In this document: piece after piece, positions 17,699-26,750 of the stretch
Layout of the letters: every line of letters begins with the position of its first letter
How positions within the stretch are numbered: position 1 is the first letter of the stretch
From: Bacillus sp. AZ43
GTDB taxonomy: Bacteria > Actinomycetota > Actinomycetes > Mycobacteriales > Geodermatophilaceae
Length of the DNA stretch: 64,000 nt
NCBI GenBank assembly: GCA_004570425.1
Contig: SPQJ01000004.1
Location: 106,154 to 170,153 of the forward strand
Direction of reading: 5' to 3'
Notes under the pieces: generated by a model
Seen by the model: the letters and a program-made list of their open reading frames with translations, nothing else
Told to the model about the DNA's origin: nothing
The model's database searches: none
Translations under genes and position numbers: made by a program

Positions 17699-19006
17699 GT
17701 GACCAGCACCGCCCCTTCCCGCCGGCGCGGCCTCGCGCTCATCGCCGTCGCCATCGTCCTCACCGCGCTCAACCTGCGGACGGCGGTCACCAGCGTCGGC
17801 CCGGTGCTGGAGGAGATCGAGCGCGGGCTCTCCATCTCCAGCGGCCTGGCCGGCGTCATCACCACGATGCCGGTGCTCTGCTTCGCCCTGATCGGCTTCA
17901 CCGGCCCGGCGCTCTCGGCCCGCTACCGCGACGCGCACGTGCTCGCCGGCGCCCTCGTCGCCATGGCCGGGGGCCTGGCCCTCCGGAGCGCGGCCGACGG
18001 GTTCCCGCTGTTCCTCGCCGGCACCGCCCTGGCGATGGTCGGCGGGGCGCTGGGCAACGTGCTGCTCCCGAGCCTGGTGAAGCGGCACTTCCCCACCCGC
18101 ACCGGCCCGCTGGTCGGCGCGTACAGCACCGCCATGGGCCTGGGTGCCACGCTGGGCGCGGTCGGCTCGCAGCCCCTCGCGGACGCGACCGGCAGCTGGC
18201 GCTGGGCGCTCGTGGTGTGGGGCGTGCCGGCGCTCCTGGCCGCGGCCGTGTGGCTCGCCGTGCCCGCCGCCCCCGGCGTCTCGCGGCAGAGCCACACCGC
18301 CGTCCGGATGCGGTCGCTGCTGCACAGCCCGACCGCGATGGCGCTCACCGTCTTCTTCGGCGTCCAGGCGCTGCAGGCCTACGTCGTCATCGGCTGGTCG
18401 GCGCAGTACCTCCGCGACTCCGGCCTGTCCGCGGCCACGGCCGGTCTGATGCTCGGCCTCAACTCGCTGGTCGGCCTGCCGCTGAGCGCGGTGATCCCCT
18501 CGCTCACCGTGCGGCCCCGGCTGCAGCGTCCGCTGCTGGCGGTCTTCGTCGCCTGCTACGTCGTCGGCTGGACCGGGCTCTGGGCGACGCCGATCAGCGC
18601 GCCGTGGCTCTGGATGACGCTGATCGCCGTCGGCATGGGCACGTTCTCGATGGTGCTGGCCCTCATCGGGCTGCGGGCCCGGACACCCGAGACCGTCGCC
18701 GCGCTCTCCACGGTGAGCCAGTCGTGGGGCTACGTGATCGCCGGGTCCGGACCGCTGCTGGTGGGCGTGCTGCGCGGGATCACCGGCAGCTACACCGGCA
18801 TGTTCGTCATCGTGCTGGCCAGCGTCGGCGTCCTTGCCGTCGTCGGGTGGATCGCGACCCGCCAGGTGTTCGTCGACGACGAGGTGGAACGGTCCGTCCC
18901 GGGCTGGTCACCGGCCGGCCACAGCACCGACGTCCTCGAGACCGCCGGGGTCGAGCCCCCGGCGTCGGCACACGTCAGGACGGACGCCGCGTCTCCGCGC
19001 GACTGA
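17699..19006 (+). CDS. MFS permease, CynX/NimT-like
   Basis: A 435-residue, 12-helix transporter beginning [30 protein letters not shown], the first-helix signature of the CynX/NimT (cyanate or 2-nitroimidazole permease) subfamily. A mid-protein cytoplasmic loop carries [18 protein letters not shown] 17699 has GGAGG 11 nt upstream; an ATG at 17681 contains that site and is less likely. Its 3' end overlaps the convergent dcd gene by 32 bp. The substrate is unknown. Confidence 0.85.
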   Translation: MTSTAPSRRRGLALIAVAIVLTALNLRTAVTSVGPVLEEIERGLSISSGLAGVITTMPVLCFALIGFTGPALSARYRDAHVLAGALVAMAGGLALRSAADGFPLFLAGTALAMVGGALGNVLLPSLVKRHFPTRTGPLVGAYSTAMGLGATLGAVGSQPLADATGSWRWALVVWGVPALLAAAVWLAVPAAPGVSRQSHTAVRMRSLLHSPTAMALTVFFGVQALQAYVVIGWSAQYLRDSGLSAATAGLMLGLNSLVGLPLSAVIPSLTVRPRLQRPLLAVFVACYVVGWTGLWATPISAPWLWMTLIAVGMGTFSMVLALIGLRARTPETVAALSTVSQSWGYVIAGSGPLLVGVLRGITGSYTGMFVIVLASVGVLAVVGWIATRQVFVDDEVERSVPGWSPAGHSTDVLETAGVEPPASAHVRTDAASPRD

Positions 19007-19562
19007 AGTTCCGGTAGGACCGGGACGGCGTCGGCCCGCGCTGGTCCTGGTAGCGGGAGCCGTAGACCGCCGAGCCGTACGGGTGCTCCGACGGGCTGGA
19101 GAGCCGGAACAGGCACAGCTGGCCGATCTTCATGCCCGGCCACAGCGTGATCGGCAGGTTGGCCACGTTGGACAGCTCCAGCGTGATGTGGCCGGAGAAC
19201 CCCGGGTCGACGAAGCCGGCCGTCGAGTGGGTGAGCAGGCCCAGCCGGCCGAGCGAGGACTTCCCCTCCAGGCGCGCGGCCAGGTCGTCGGGGATGGAGA
19301 CGACCTCCAGCGTCGAACCGAGCACGAACTCGCCCGGGTGCAGCACGAACGGCTCGTCGCCGTCGGGCTCGACCAGGGTGGTCAGGTCGTCCTGCTGCAG
19401 CGCCGGGTCGATGTGGGTGTACCGCGCGTTGTTGAAGACCCGGAAGAAGCGGTCCAGCCGGACGTCGATGCTCGAGGGCTGGATCAGCCCCGCGTCGTAG
19501 GGCTCGATGCCGAGGCGCCCCTCGGCGATCGCAGCCGTGATGTCGCGGTCGCTCAGCAGCAT
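18975..19562 (-). CDS. dcd: dCTP deaminase (dUMP-forming type)
   Basis: A 195-residue trimeric enzyme of pyrimidine deoxynucleotide synthesis. Conserved blocks are [58 protein letters not shown] and the C-terminal [10 protein letters not shown]. Catalytic Ser/Arg (GKSSLGR) and Glu (HITLE) are in place. Actinobacterial members both deaminate dCTP and hydrolyse the product to dUMP; that activity is inferred from the lineage. ATG 19562 matches the family N-terminus. Confidence 0.95.
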   Translation of the reverse strand: MLLSDRDITAAIAEGRLGIEPYDAGLIQPSSIDVRLDRFFRVFNNARYTHIDPALQQDDLTTLVEPDGDEPFVLHPGEFVLGSTLEVVSIPDDLAARLEGKSSLGRLGLLTHSTAGFVDPGFSGHITLELSNVANLPITLWPGMKIGQLCLFRLSSPSEHPYGSAVYGSRYQDQRGPTPSRSYRNFSRAETRRPS

Positions 19563-19663
19563 GGCGCGGAGTCTAGGGACCGCCCGGATCACTCCTCCGG
19601 GCGAACCGCCCCGCAGACCCTCAACCGCCGCCCCCGAGGCGCCGTTGACGCCCCGATGACGCA

Positions 19664-19683
19664 TGTCCGCCCCGGGGCGGACA
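19664..19683. promoter_or_regulatory. Perfect 20-bp palindrome before the subtilase gene
   Basis: TGTCCGCCCCGGGGCGGACA has no loop and lies 43 bp before the subtilase ATG in the gap from dcd. A loop-free palindrome suits a dimeric DNA-binding protein better than a hairpin. Confidence 0.45.
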
Positions 19684-19726
19684 CCTCCGGACGGTCCGGC
19701 GGACGCGCGTGCGGAGGACCTCACGG

Positions 19727-22429
19727 ATGAAGAGCAAGCGGATCCAGGCGCTCGTCCTGGCCACGGCCGCCGTGGCGGGCTACGCCGGCGCGGCCGCGTT
19801 CACCGCCTCGGCCGAGCCGGCTGTCCCCGTCGTCAGCGACTGGGGCCCCGGCGACGGGCTGACCCGGTACGTGCTCACGTCCGTCCACGGCGCGGCCTCC
19901 CCCGAGCAGCTGGCCGGGCTCGAGGAGGTCGACGGCGTCGTCAGCGCCCAGGCGCTCACCGACGGCCGCGCGCTCGTCGCGACCGACGGCCTCCTCCCCC
20001 GCGACCTGCGCGCGGTGCCGGGCGTCGCGGACGTCGAGGTCTCCCCGTCCGTGCCGGTCGCCGGCACGGTGACCGACCCGTACTTCTCCCGCTACGGGTG
20101 GCACCTGGAGAACACCGGGGCCAACGCGGCCAACCAGAGCCCGGTCGTCGCGAACGCCGACGTCGACGCGCCCGAGGGCTGGGACGCCGGCCGCGGCGAC
20201 GGCATCGTCGTCGCCGTCGTCGACTCCGGGTACGACTCCGACCACCCCGACCTCGCGGGCGCGCTGTGGACCAACCCCGCCGAGCGCTGCGGCAGCGCCG
20301 ACACCGACGGCAACGGCAAGCGCGGCGACTGCCACGGCTGGAACTGGTACACGAACAGCCCGGACGTCGACAACGGCTCCTACGGCAGCCACGGCGCCTC
20401 GGTCTCCGGGACGGTCGGGGCGCGCGCCGACAACGGCGCGGGCCTGGCCGGCGTGGCCCCCGAGGTCACGATCATGCCGCTGGTCATCGGCGGGGGGAGC
20501 ACCGTCGACGTCCTCGCCGGCGCGGAGGCCATCCGCTACGCCGTCGACCACGGCGCCGACGTCATCAACGCCTCCTGGGGCGGCCCGGTCAGCGGCTACC
20601 CGTTGACGGCGCTGCGGTCGGCCATCGCCTACGCGGCCGCGCACGACGTCCTCGTCGTCGCCGCCGCCGGCAACGACAGCGGCAACCGCGACTCGAACAT
20701 CGTCTACCCGGCCAGCCTGCCCGAGTGGAACGTGATCACCGTCGGGGCCTCCACCGCCGCCGACACGATCAGCAGCTTCTCCGGCTACGGCGCCACCTCG
20801 GTCGACCTGTTCGCGCCGGGCACGCAGGTGTTCGTCACCTCCAACACCGGCGGCTACAGCCTCGCGAACGGCACCTCGTTCTCCGCCCCGATCGTCTCCG
20901 GCGCGGTCGCGCTGTACCGGGCGGCGATGCCCACGGCGACGGCGGCGCAGCTCAAGGACACCCTGCTCGCCGACACCGACCGGGTCCCGGCCTTCGCCGG
21001 CCGGTCGGTCACGGGCGGGCGGCTGAGCCTCGACGGGCTGTCCGCGCTGACCGCCGAGAGCGCCCGCTACCTCTTCACCTCCATGACGTCGGCGGCCGGC
21101 GTCGTGTCGCCGGCGATCGGCGTCACCGGTCCCGTCACGGCCGGCGACTACGACGTCGTCCTGGGGCTGGGCATGGAGTACCAGGGCGAGATCTGGGCGG
21201 TGTCCGGCAAGGAGCTCACCCTCGGCGGCGTCACCGTGGCGACCGACGACGCCGGTGACGCGCGCTTCCCGCTGGGCGCCCTGGCCGGGCTGGACGGCGC
21301 CTCGCTGCGCCCCAGCCTGCAGCTCGGCGACGGCCGCTACGTCCTGACCGTCCAGACCTACCGCGACGGCGCTCCGGTGGGCGGCACCTTCGCGGCCCCG
21401 CTGCTCGTCGGCAGCGCGGTCCCGGTCCCCGGCTCGCCCGGCGGCTCGACCCCCGGCACCACCACGCCGGGCACCACCGGCCCCGGCACCACGAACCCCG
21501 GCACCACGAACCCCGGGACGACGAACCCCGGGACGACGACGCCGGGCACCGACCCCGGCATCACCGGACCGGGCACCACCACGCCCGGCGGCGGCACCAG
21601 CCCCGGCACCACGAACCCGGGCACGACCGACCCCGGCACCACCACGCCCGGCGGCGGCACCAGCCCCGGCACCACGAACCCGGGCACGACCGACCCCGGC
21701 ACCACCACGCCCGGCGGCGGCACCAGCCCCGGCACCACCAACCCGGGCACGACCAGCCCGGGCACGACCAACCCCGGCACCACGACGCCGGGCACGACCA
21801 GCCCGGGCACCACCTCGCCCGGCGGAGGCACCTCCCCCGGCACCACCACGCCGGGTACCCCGGCGCCCGGTGGCACGGCACCCGGCGGCACGTCGCCGGG
21901 CGGCCCGGTCCCCGGAACCACGACCTACCCCCAGGTCGGCGCGTTCCGCATCACGTCCCTGAGCCCGAACGTGGTCACGGTGGACGGCGGCACCACGGTC
22001 ACCGTCACCGGTCTCGCGCTGCCGGCGAACCCGCGGGTCCGCATCGGCTCGAGCGGCGTGGCCACGGTGCTGTCGGCGTCCACGACGCAGGTCACCTTCC
22101 GGGTGCCGGCCCGCGTGGCCGGCGTCTACGACGTGACGGTCTCCGCCCCGGACGGCCGGTCGTCGACCCTGTCCGCCGCGCTGACCTACACGGCCACGGT
22201 GGGCTCCGGCCCGGGGACCACCACCCCCGGGACCACGAACCCCGGGACGACGAACCCGGGGACGACGAACCCCGGGACGACCACGCCCGGCGGCAGCACC
22301 CCCGCCACCGGACCGGTCGTCGCGACGGGGCCGAACGGCGAGCGCCTCGTGCGCTCGGCGAAGTTCGGCGCCCTGCGCTCGATCTGGTCGACGGACTGCT
22401 CGAGGTCCTGCACCGGGGTCGCCGTCTGA
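19727..22429 (+). CDS. Secreted subtilisin-like serine protease with PGT repeats and an IPT/TIG domain
   Basis: A 900-residue exported protease. A signal peptide ([21 protein letters not shown]..., cleaved near residue 30) precedes a short propeptide and an S8 domain with Asp166 ([12 protein letters not shown]), His222 (GSHGASVSG) and Ser384 (NGTSFSAP). Then comes a beta-rich region (about 450-560), about 165 residues of Pro-Gly-Thr repeats, an IPT/TIG domain (about 740-825), a second short PGT tract and a 38-residue C-terminus with a CSRSC pair. No LPXTG motif is seen. The PGT tracts look like wall-spanning or stalk linkers. GGAGG precedes the start. Confidence 0.92.
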   Translation: MKSKRIQALVLATAAVAGYAGAAAFTASAEPAVPVVSDWGPGDGLTRYVLTSVHGAASPEQLAGLEEVDGVVSAQALTDGRALVATDGLLPRDLRAVPGVADVEVSPSVPVAGTVTDPYFSRYGWHLENTGANAANQSPVVANADVDAPEGWDAGRGDGIVVAVVDSGYDSDHPDLAGALWTNPAERCGSADTDGNGKRGDCHGWNWYTNSPDVDNGSYGSHGASVSGTVGARADNGAGLAGVAPEVTIMPLVIGGGSTVDVLAGAEAIRYAVDHGADVINASWGGPVSGYPLTALRSAIAYAAAHDVLVVAAAGNDSGNRDSNIVYPASLPEWNVITVGASTAADTISSFSGYGATSVDLFAPGTQVFVTSNTGGYSLANGTSFSAPIVSGAVALYRAAMPTATAAQLKDTLLADTDRVPAFAGRSVTGGRLSLDGLSALTAESARYLFTSMTSAAGVVSPAIGVTGPVTAGDYDVVLGLGMEYQGEIWAVSGKELTLGGVTVATDDAGDARFPLGALAGLDGASLRPSLQLGDGRYVLTVQTYRDGAPVGGTFAAPLLVGSAVPVPGSPGGSTPGTTTPGTTGPGTTNPGTTNPGTTNPGTTTPGTDPGITGPGTTTPGGGTSPGTTNPGTTDPGTTTPGGGTSPGTTNPGTTDPGTTTPGGGTSPGTTNPGTTSPGTTNPGTTTPGTTSPGTTSPGGGTSPGTTTPGTPAPGGTAPGGTSPGGPVPGTTTYPQVGAFRITSLSPNVVTVDGGTTVTVTGLALPANPRVRIGSSGVATVLSASTTQVTFRVPARVAGVYDVTVSAPDGRSSTLSAALTYTATVGSGPGTTTPGTTNPGTTNPGTTNPGTTTPGGSTPATGPVVATGPNGERLVRSAKFGALRSIWSTDCSRSCTGVAV
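21448..22290 (+). repeat. PGT-encoding tandem repeats within the subtilase gene
   Basis: Two tracts (about 21448-21925 and 22210-22290) encode short Pro-Gly-Thr units. Inside the first, a 63-bp unit beginning ACGCCCGGCGG recurs exactly at 21581, 21644 and, with a few changes, 21707. The near-identity suggests recent duplication, so copy number may vary between strains. Confidence 0.9.
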
Positions 22430-22444
22430 CCCCGCCCTGATCTG

Positions 22445-22483
22445 CTGCGCCCCGTCCGACTTCCCCATGCGGACGGGGCGCAG
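22445..22483 (+). terminator. Terminator of the subtilase gene
   Basis: CTGCGCCCCGTCCG (22445-22458) pairs perfectly with 22470-22483 over 14 bp with an 11-nt loop, starting 15 bp after the stop codon. Confidence 0.8.
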
Positions 22484-22555
22484 TGGCGTCCGCGGTCCCG
22501 TCCCCTCCCGCACCTGCCGATGAGTTCTGCGGAACCATCGAGCAGGAGGACGGAC

Positions 22556-23128
22556 GTGCTGCAGACCCAGGCAGCGCCACCACGGGGAGCGCAGCATGCG
22601 ATCCGCCCGACGGGCGTGGAACGCACCTTCGCCGCGGACGAGCTGATCGTCTCCAAGACCGACCCGCGCGGCGTGATCACCTACGCGAACGACGTCTTCC
22701 TCCGGGTGAGCGGCTACGCGATGGCCGACGTGATCGGCCGGCCGCACAACCTGATCCGGCACCCGGGGATGCCCCGCGCCGTCTTCCACCTGCTCTGGGA
22801 GACGCTGGCCGCGCGGCGCGAGCTGTTCGCCTACATCAACAACCTCGCGTCCGACGGCGCCCACTACTGGGTGCTCGCCCATGTGACGCCGTCTTTCGGT
22901 CCGGACGGCGCGCTGGTCGGCTACCACTCCAACCGCCGCCGCCCCTCGCCGCGGGCGGTCGAGCGGGTGACGCCGCTCTACGACCGGCTGCTGGCCGAGG
23001 AGCGCCGGCACCCGACCGCCAAGGCCGCCGTCGCCGCCTCGTCGCGGCTGCTGGCCGATGCCGTCGCCGAGCAGGCGGGCTCGTACGACGAGTTCATCTG
23101 GTCGGTCATCAACCGCGAGGAGCGCTGA
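22556..23128 (+). CDS. PAS-domain protein, Aer-like
   Basis: A 190-residue soluble protein made of one PAS domain (about 25-130): [21 protein letters not shown], then [21 protein letters not shown] and [16 protein letters not shown]. The IRHPGMP motif is typical of PAS domains from the aerotaxis receptor Aer, which bind FAD. A helical tail follows. No membrane segment and no MCP domain are present. GTG 22556 has AGGAGGA 6 nt upstream. It is followed after 1 bp by a cytoplasmic MCP-like gene, so the two probably form a split sensor. Confidence 0.85.
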   Translation: MLQTQAAPPRGAQHAIRPTGVERTFAADELIVSKTDPRGVITYANDVFLRVSGYAMADVIGRPHNLIRHPGMPRAVFHLLWETLAARRELFAYINNLASDGAHYWVLAHVTPSFGPDGALVGYHSNRRRPSPRAVERVTPLYDRLLAEERRHPTAKAAVAASSRLLADAVAEQAGSYDEFIWSVINREER

Positions 23129-23129
23129 C

Positions 23130-24089
23130 GTGGCGATCCGGGGAGCCGGCCGGTCCGGCACCGACGCGCAGGAGCTCGAGGTCTACCGCGCCTTCGTCCG
23201 ACAGCTCACCGAGACCTGCGAGGCGGCCGCCCGCGGCGACCTGGAGGCCCGGTCGCGTCCCGACCCGCGGGTGGCCGACGTGCCGGAGCTGCGCGCCCTG
23301 CACCACGCGGTCAACCGGGCGCTCGACGTCAGCGACGCCTTCGTCCGGGAGTCCTCCGCCGCCCTGGCCTCGGCCGCCGAGGGCCGGTTCCACCGCCGGC
23401 TGCTCGAGGGCGGGCTCCTCGGCGCCTACCGGAAGAGCGCGGTCGACATCAACGCCGCCCGGGACGCCATGCGGGAGACCGCGGGCCGGGTCACGGAGGC
23501 GCAGGCCTCGCGGCTGCGGCTGGCCGACGAGTTCGAATCCGTCGTCCTGGCCATGTCCGAGCAGGTGGCGACGGCGTCGACGGAGATGAGCGCGTCGGCG
23601 GCCGGGCTGACCACCGCCGCCGGGGCGGCGAGCACCGAGGTCGGCACGGCACAGGAGACGATCGCCACGCTCACCCGGTCGTCGGCCGAGATCAAGGACA
23701 TCATCGCGATGATCGACGCCATCGCCGCCCAGACACGGCTGCTGGCGCTCAACGCGACCATCGAGGCCGCCCGCGCCGGCGAGGCCGGCAAGGGGTTCGC
23801 CGTGGTCGCCTCCGAGGTCAAGGACCTCGCCGACCAGACCGGCACGGCGACCGAGCGGGTGACCGGTCAGGTCGAGGAGATCCGCCGCGCCTCCGAGGCC
23901 GTGGCGGGCGGCATGAGCACGGTCGGGACGACGGTCGGCGAGATGAACTCGCTGGTCGACGGGATCGCGGCCGCGGTGGACGGTTCGTCGTCGCTCGGCG
24001 ACGGCGGCGAGGACATCACCGGGCTGTCGCAGATGGCCGAGAAGCTGCGCTCGGAGGCGATCGCGTTCCTCGCCGAGATGCGCCGCTGA
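23130..24089 (+). CDS. Soluble methyl-accepting chemotaxis-like protein
   Basis: A 319-residue cytoplasmic protein without membrane segments. Residues 15-115 ([49 protein letters not shown]) match the linker region often found after PAS domains in soluble receptors. The C-terminal coiled coil carries the hairpin tip [33 protein letters not shown], a close match to the MCP core that contacts CheA/CheW. The hairpin is short for a full receptor. GTG 23130 is 1 bp after the PAS gene stop. No che or flagellar genes are in the window. Confidence 0.88.
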   Translation: MAIRGAGRSGTDAQELEVYRAFVRQLTETCEAAARGDLEARSRPDPRVADVPELRALHHAVNRALDVSDAFVRESSAALASAAEGRFHRRLLEGGLLGAYRKSAVDINAARDAMRETAGRVTEAQASRLRLADEFESVVLAMSEQVATASTEMSASAAGLTTAAGAASTEVGTAQETIATLTRSSAEIKDIIAMIDAIAAQTRLLALNATIEAARAGEAGKGFAVVASEVKDLADQTGTATERVTGQVEEIRRASEAVAGGMSTVGTTVGEMNSLVDGIAAAVDGSSSLGDGGEDITGLSQMAEKLRSEAIAFLAEMRR

Positions 24090-24143
24090 TCAGGGGGGCC
24101 GCTCCCCGTTCGGGAGGGCCGCCAGGTAGGCTGACCGGCGTTC

Positions 24144-24217
24144 GCGGGTGTAGTTCAATGGTAGAACATCAGCTTCCCAAGCTGACAGTGCGAGTTCGAT
24201 TCTCGTCACCCGCTCCA
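24144..24217 (+). tRNA. tRNA-Gly (anticodon CCC)
   Basis: Acceptor GCGGGTG (24144-24150) pairs with CACCCGC (24207-24213). The D arm is GTTC...GAAC, the anticodon stem TCAGC/GCTGA with loop TTCCCAA gives anticodon CCC, and the T arm contains TTCGATT. The discriminator is T and CCA is encoded (24215-24217). It decodes GGG, common in this genome type. Confidence 0.93.
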
Positions 24218-24567
24218 CGGCGCCGCCGGCGCACCACCGCGCACGCCCACGAGGCGATGCCGACGGCCATGCAGCCGATCCAGATCGCCGTCTCCCAGCT
24301 CGCCGGGTAGAGCGTCCCGCGCAGGTACTGCGCGATGAAGCTGCCCTCGTACGGCGTCTCGCCACCGGTCTCCCGGAGCCACTTCTCGAGCGTGGTGGCC
24401 GGGCACGTGAACGACGTCAAGGTGACGTAGAAGGAGTAGACGATCACCGCGACGTGCGGCCAGACGAGGCCGAACCGGCGCAGCGCCAGGAACCCGCCGA
24501 GCACCATGTAGGCGAGGAAGACCAGGTGCAGCGCGACGACGACGTCCGCGAGCACCCGGGCTGCCAC
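24169..24567 (-). CDS. DUF2784-family membrane protein
   Basis: A 132-residue protein with four hydrophobic helices. LADVVVALHLVFLAYMVLGGFLALR at the start and FTCPATTLEKWLR in the middle, with the Cys-Pro pair and a Glu, are typical of DUF2784. The last 13 residues (ENRTRTVSLGS and flanks) are the antisense translation of tRNA-Gly, and the stop codon lies inside the tRNA gene. The true conserved domain ends at about residue 118. The function of the family is unknown. Confidence 0.85.
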   Translation of the reverse strand: MAARVLADVVVALHLVFLAYMVLGGFLALRRFGLVWPHVAVIVYSFYVTLTSFTCPATTLEKWLRETGGETPYEGSFIAQYLRGTLYPASWETAIWIGCMAVGIASWACAVVRRRRRGAGDENRTRTVSLGS

Positions 24568-24633
24568 GGCGCGACCCTAGGCCGCCGGCGCCCGGAACGG
24601 AACCGGCTCCGCGCGGCCCCCGTCCACGGTTGA

Positions 24634-26160
24634 ATGCGCCGCATGTCGGTCGGGACGGCCAGTGGCGTCGCCCCGGCAGGTCGCGTCCGGACGACGGACC
24701 GCCGCGTCACGTGGCTGCTGTGCCTCGCCGTGGTCGCCGTCCGGCTGAGCTACGTGCCGCGGCCGCTGCGCAACGACGAGGGCGGCTACCTGCTCGTCGC
24801 CCGGCAGTGGCACACCGGTGGCGAGTTCCTCTACGGCGACCACTTCGTGGACCGGCCGCCGCTGCTCATGGCGATCGTGAAACTGGCCGCCCTCAGCGAG
24901 TGGGACCAGTCCCTCCGCGTGCTGGCGATCCCGTTCGCCCTCGCCTTCGTCCTGGCCGGCCGCCGGGCCGGCGTCCTGCTCGGTGGGCGGCGCGGCGGGC
25001 GCTGGGCGGCGCTGGTCGCCGCCGGTCTCGTGTGCTCGCCGCAGCTGGGCGCCGACCAGGCCGAGGGCGAGCTGTTCGGCGCGGCGCTGGTGATGGTCGC
25101 CCTCGCGCTCGCCCTGGAGGCGTGGACCACCGAGGACGCCGGCCGCCGCCGCGGCTGGGCGGCCGCCGCCGGGGTGCTCGCCGCCTCCGCCCCGCTGGTC
25201 AAGCAGAACCTGCTGGAGGGCCTGCTGCTCCTCGCCGTCCTCGTGCTGCTCGGCCTGCGGAGCGCCGACGACGGGATCCGCCGCCGCGCCTCGGCCGTCG
25301 CCCCGGCGGCCCTCGCCGGGGCGCTGCTGCCCGCCGCGGCGTTCTGCCTGTGGCTCGCGGTGGCCGGGGTCGAGCCGGCCGCCGCCTGGCGCGACCTGGT
25401 CGGCTTCCGCGGCGAGGCATTCGACGCGATCTGGTCGGGTCACACCGACGCCACGGTCGCCCGCGGCGCGCTGCTGCTCGCCCTCGGCGTCCTCACCGGC
25501 CTGCTCCCGCTCGTGGTCACGTGGCTGGCCGGCGGCGGGCACCGGACCCCGGAGCAGCGCGCCCTCACCGCCGTGCTGGTGTTCGGCGTGGTCGCGATCG
25601 CCGCCGGCGGCAGCTTCTGGCCGCCCTACCTGCTGCAGCTGGCCCCCGGCGCGGTGCTGGCCGCCGGAGCGCTGGCGGGCAGGACCTCCGCCTGCGGCCG
25701 CTGGGCGCGGCGGGCCGGGGGCCTGGTCGTCGCCACGGCGCTGCTCGGATCGGTGTCCGCCGTGGTGGTGCACGCCGCCGTCCCGTCGGCCTGGTACAGC
25801 CAGCGGATCGGCGAGTGGCTGGCCGCCGCTGCCGACGAGGGCGACACCGCCGTCGTGGCGTACGGCCTGCCCTCGGTCCTGGAGAGCGCCGACCTGCCCA
25901 CGCCCTACCCGTACCTGTGGAGCGTGCCGATGCGCACGCTCGATCCCGACCAGGAACGGCTGCGGGCGACGCTGGCCGGTCCCCGGGCCCCCACCTGGTT
26001 CGTGGCGGTCACCGGGCTCAACGCCTGGGGCATCGACGAGGACGCCCGGCTGCGGGACCTGCTGCGCGAGCGCTACCGGCTCGTCGCCGAGGTCTGCGGG
26101 CGGCCGGTGTGGCTGCGTCAGGACGCCAGCCGGGAGATCCCCTCGCCGCCGCCCTGCTGA
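24634..26160 (+). CDS. Integral-membrane glycosyltransferase (GT-C, ArnT/PMT-like)
   Basis: A 508-residue polytopic protein with about 10-11 membrane helices. The first extracytoplasmic loop contains RNDEGGYLLVARQWHTGGEFLYGD and HFVDRPPLL, the acidic catalytic and DRPP motifs of GT-C enzymes that use polyprenyl-phosphate sugars. A soluble C-terminal part (from about residue 390) follows. ATG 24634 or 24643 could be the start. The 3' end overlaps the convergent pgsA-like gene by 43 bp. It is likely to modify envelope glycans or proteins; the acceptor is unknown. Confidence 0.8.
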   Translation: MRRMSVGTASGVAPAGRVRTTDRRVTWLLCLAVVAVRLSYVPRPLRNDEGGYLLVARQWHTGGEFLYGDHFVDRPPLLMAIVKLAALSEWDQSLRVLAIPFALAFVLAGRRAGVLLGGRRGGRWAALVAAGLVCSPQLGADQAEGELFGAALVMVALALALEAWTTEDAGRRRGWAAAAGVLAASAPLVKQNLLEGLLLLAVLVLLGLRSADDGIRRRASAVAPAALAGALLPAAAFCLWLAVAGVEPAAAWRDLVGFRGEAFDAIWSGHTDATVARGALLLALGVLTGLLPLVVTWLAGGGHRTPEQRALTAVLVFGVVAIAAGGSFWPPYLLQLAPGAVLAAGALAGRTSACGRWARRAGGLVVATALLGSVSAVVVHAAVPSAWYSQRIGEWLAAAADEGDTAVVAYGLPSVLESADLPTPYPYLWSVPMRTLDPDQERLRATLAGPRAPTWFVAVTGLNAWGIDEDARLRDLLRERYRLVAEVCGRPVWLRQDASREIPSPPPC

Positions 26161-26750
26161 GGCGCCTGGGCGGGGGTCCCGGCGAGGGCCACCGACCCGG
26201 GCAGCGGCGCGCCCGCAAGGGCGAGCGCGGCGGCCTTCACGAAGTAGTCGACGCCCGTGACCACCGTCCAGACGACGGTCCCGGCGGCCACGACCGCCAC
26301 GCCCTCGCCCCAGCCGGGCTCGGCCAGCGCGAGCACGATCAACGCCGTCTGGACGACCGTCTTCACCTTGCCGCCGCGGCTGGCCGGGATCACGCCGTAG
26401 CGCAGCACGGTGAGCCGCAGCGCCGTGACCGCGGCCTCCCGCCCGAGCACGACCGCCGTCGCCCACCAGGGCACGGTCCCGAGCTGTGACTGGCAGATCA
26501 GCGCCGTGGCGACGAGCGCCTTGTCCGCGATGGGGTCGACGAACGCCCCGAACGGCGTGCACTGCCCCCACCGCCGGGCCAGCCACCCGTCGGCGGCGTC
26601 GGTCAGCGAGGCCGCGACGAACACGGTCAGCGCGAGGACCCGGCCGTCGGGGCGGTCCCCGGCCGTCACCAGCACGGCCCCGAGCACGGGCACCGCGAGC
26701 AGGCGCAGCGCGGTCAGGGCGTTCGGCAGCGTCCACACCGTCGCGCTCAC
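26118..26750 (-). CDS. pgsA: CDP-alcohol phosphatidyltransferase, PgsA-like
   Basis: A 210-residue membrane enzyme with the full CDP-alcohol motif D-x2-DG-x2-AR-x8-G-x3-D-x3-D in DAADGWLARRWGQCTPFGAFVDPIADK. The remaining sequence (TLPNALTALRLLAVP at the start, GREAAVTALRL, SRGGKVKTVVQT) resembles CDP-diacylglycerol-glycerol-3-phosphate 3-phosphatidyltransferases, the first step towards phosphatidylglycerol and cardiolipin. GTG 26750 overlaps the upstream glycosyltransferase stop by 4 bp (GTGA). Actinobacteria carry several such paralogs, so the substrate is not certain. Confidence 0.88.
   Translation of the reverse strand: MSATVWTLPNALTALRLLAVPVLGAVLVTAGDRPDGRVLALTVFVAASLTDAADGWLARRWGQCTPFGAFVDPIADKALVATALICQSQLGTVPWWATAVVLGREAAVTALRLTVLRYGVIPASRGGKVKTVVQTALIVLALAEPGWGEGVAVVAAGTVVWTVVTGVDYFVKAAALALAGAPLPGSVALAGTPAQAPQQGGGEGISRLAS

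Noticed and set aside
15341..18325. A 994-codon open frame on the minus strand
   Set aside because: It lies antisense to the Fe-S reductase and MFS genes, which have clear family motifs; it has none.
21448..22290. CRISPR-like regularly spaced repeats
   Set aside because: The repeats are in frame, encode PGT units, lack unique spacers and lie inside a protease gene.
19721..23161. An 1146-codon open frame opposite the subtilase and PAS genes
   Set aside because: It is low-complexity Arg/Gly/Val and mirrors the PGT repeats; the sense strand carries the catalytic triad and signal peptide.
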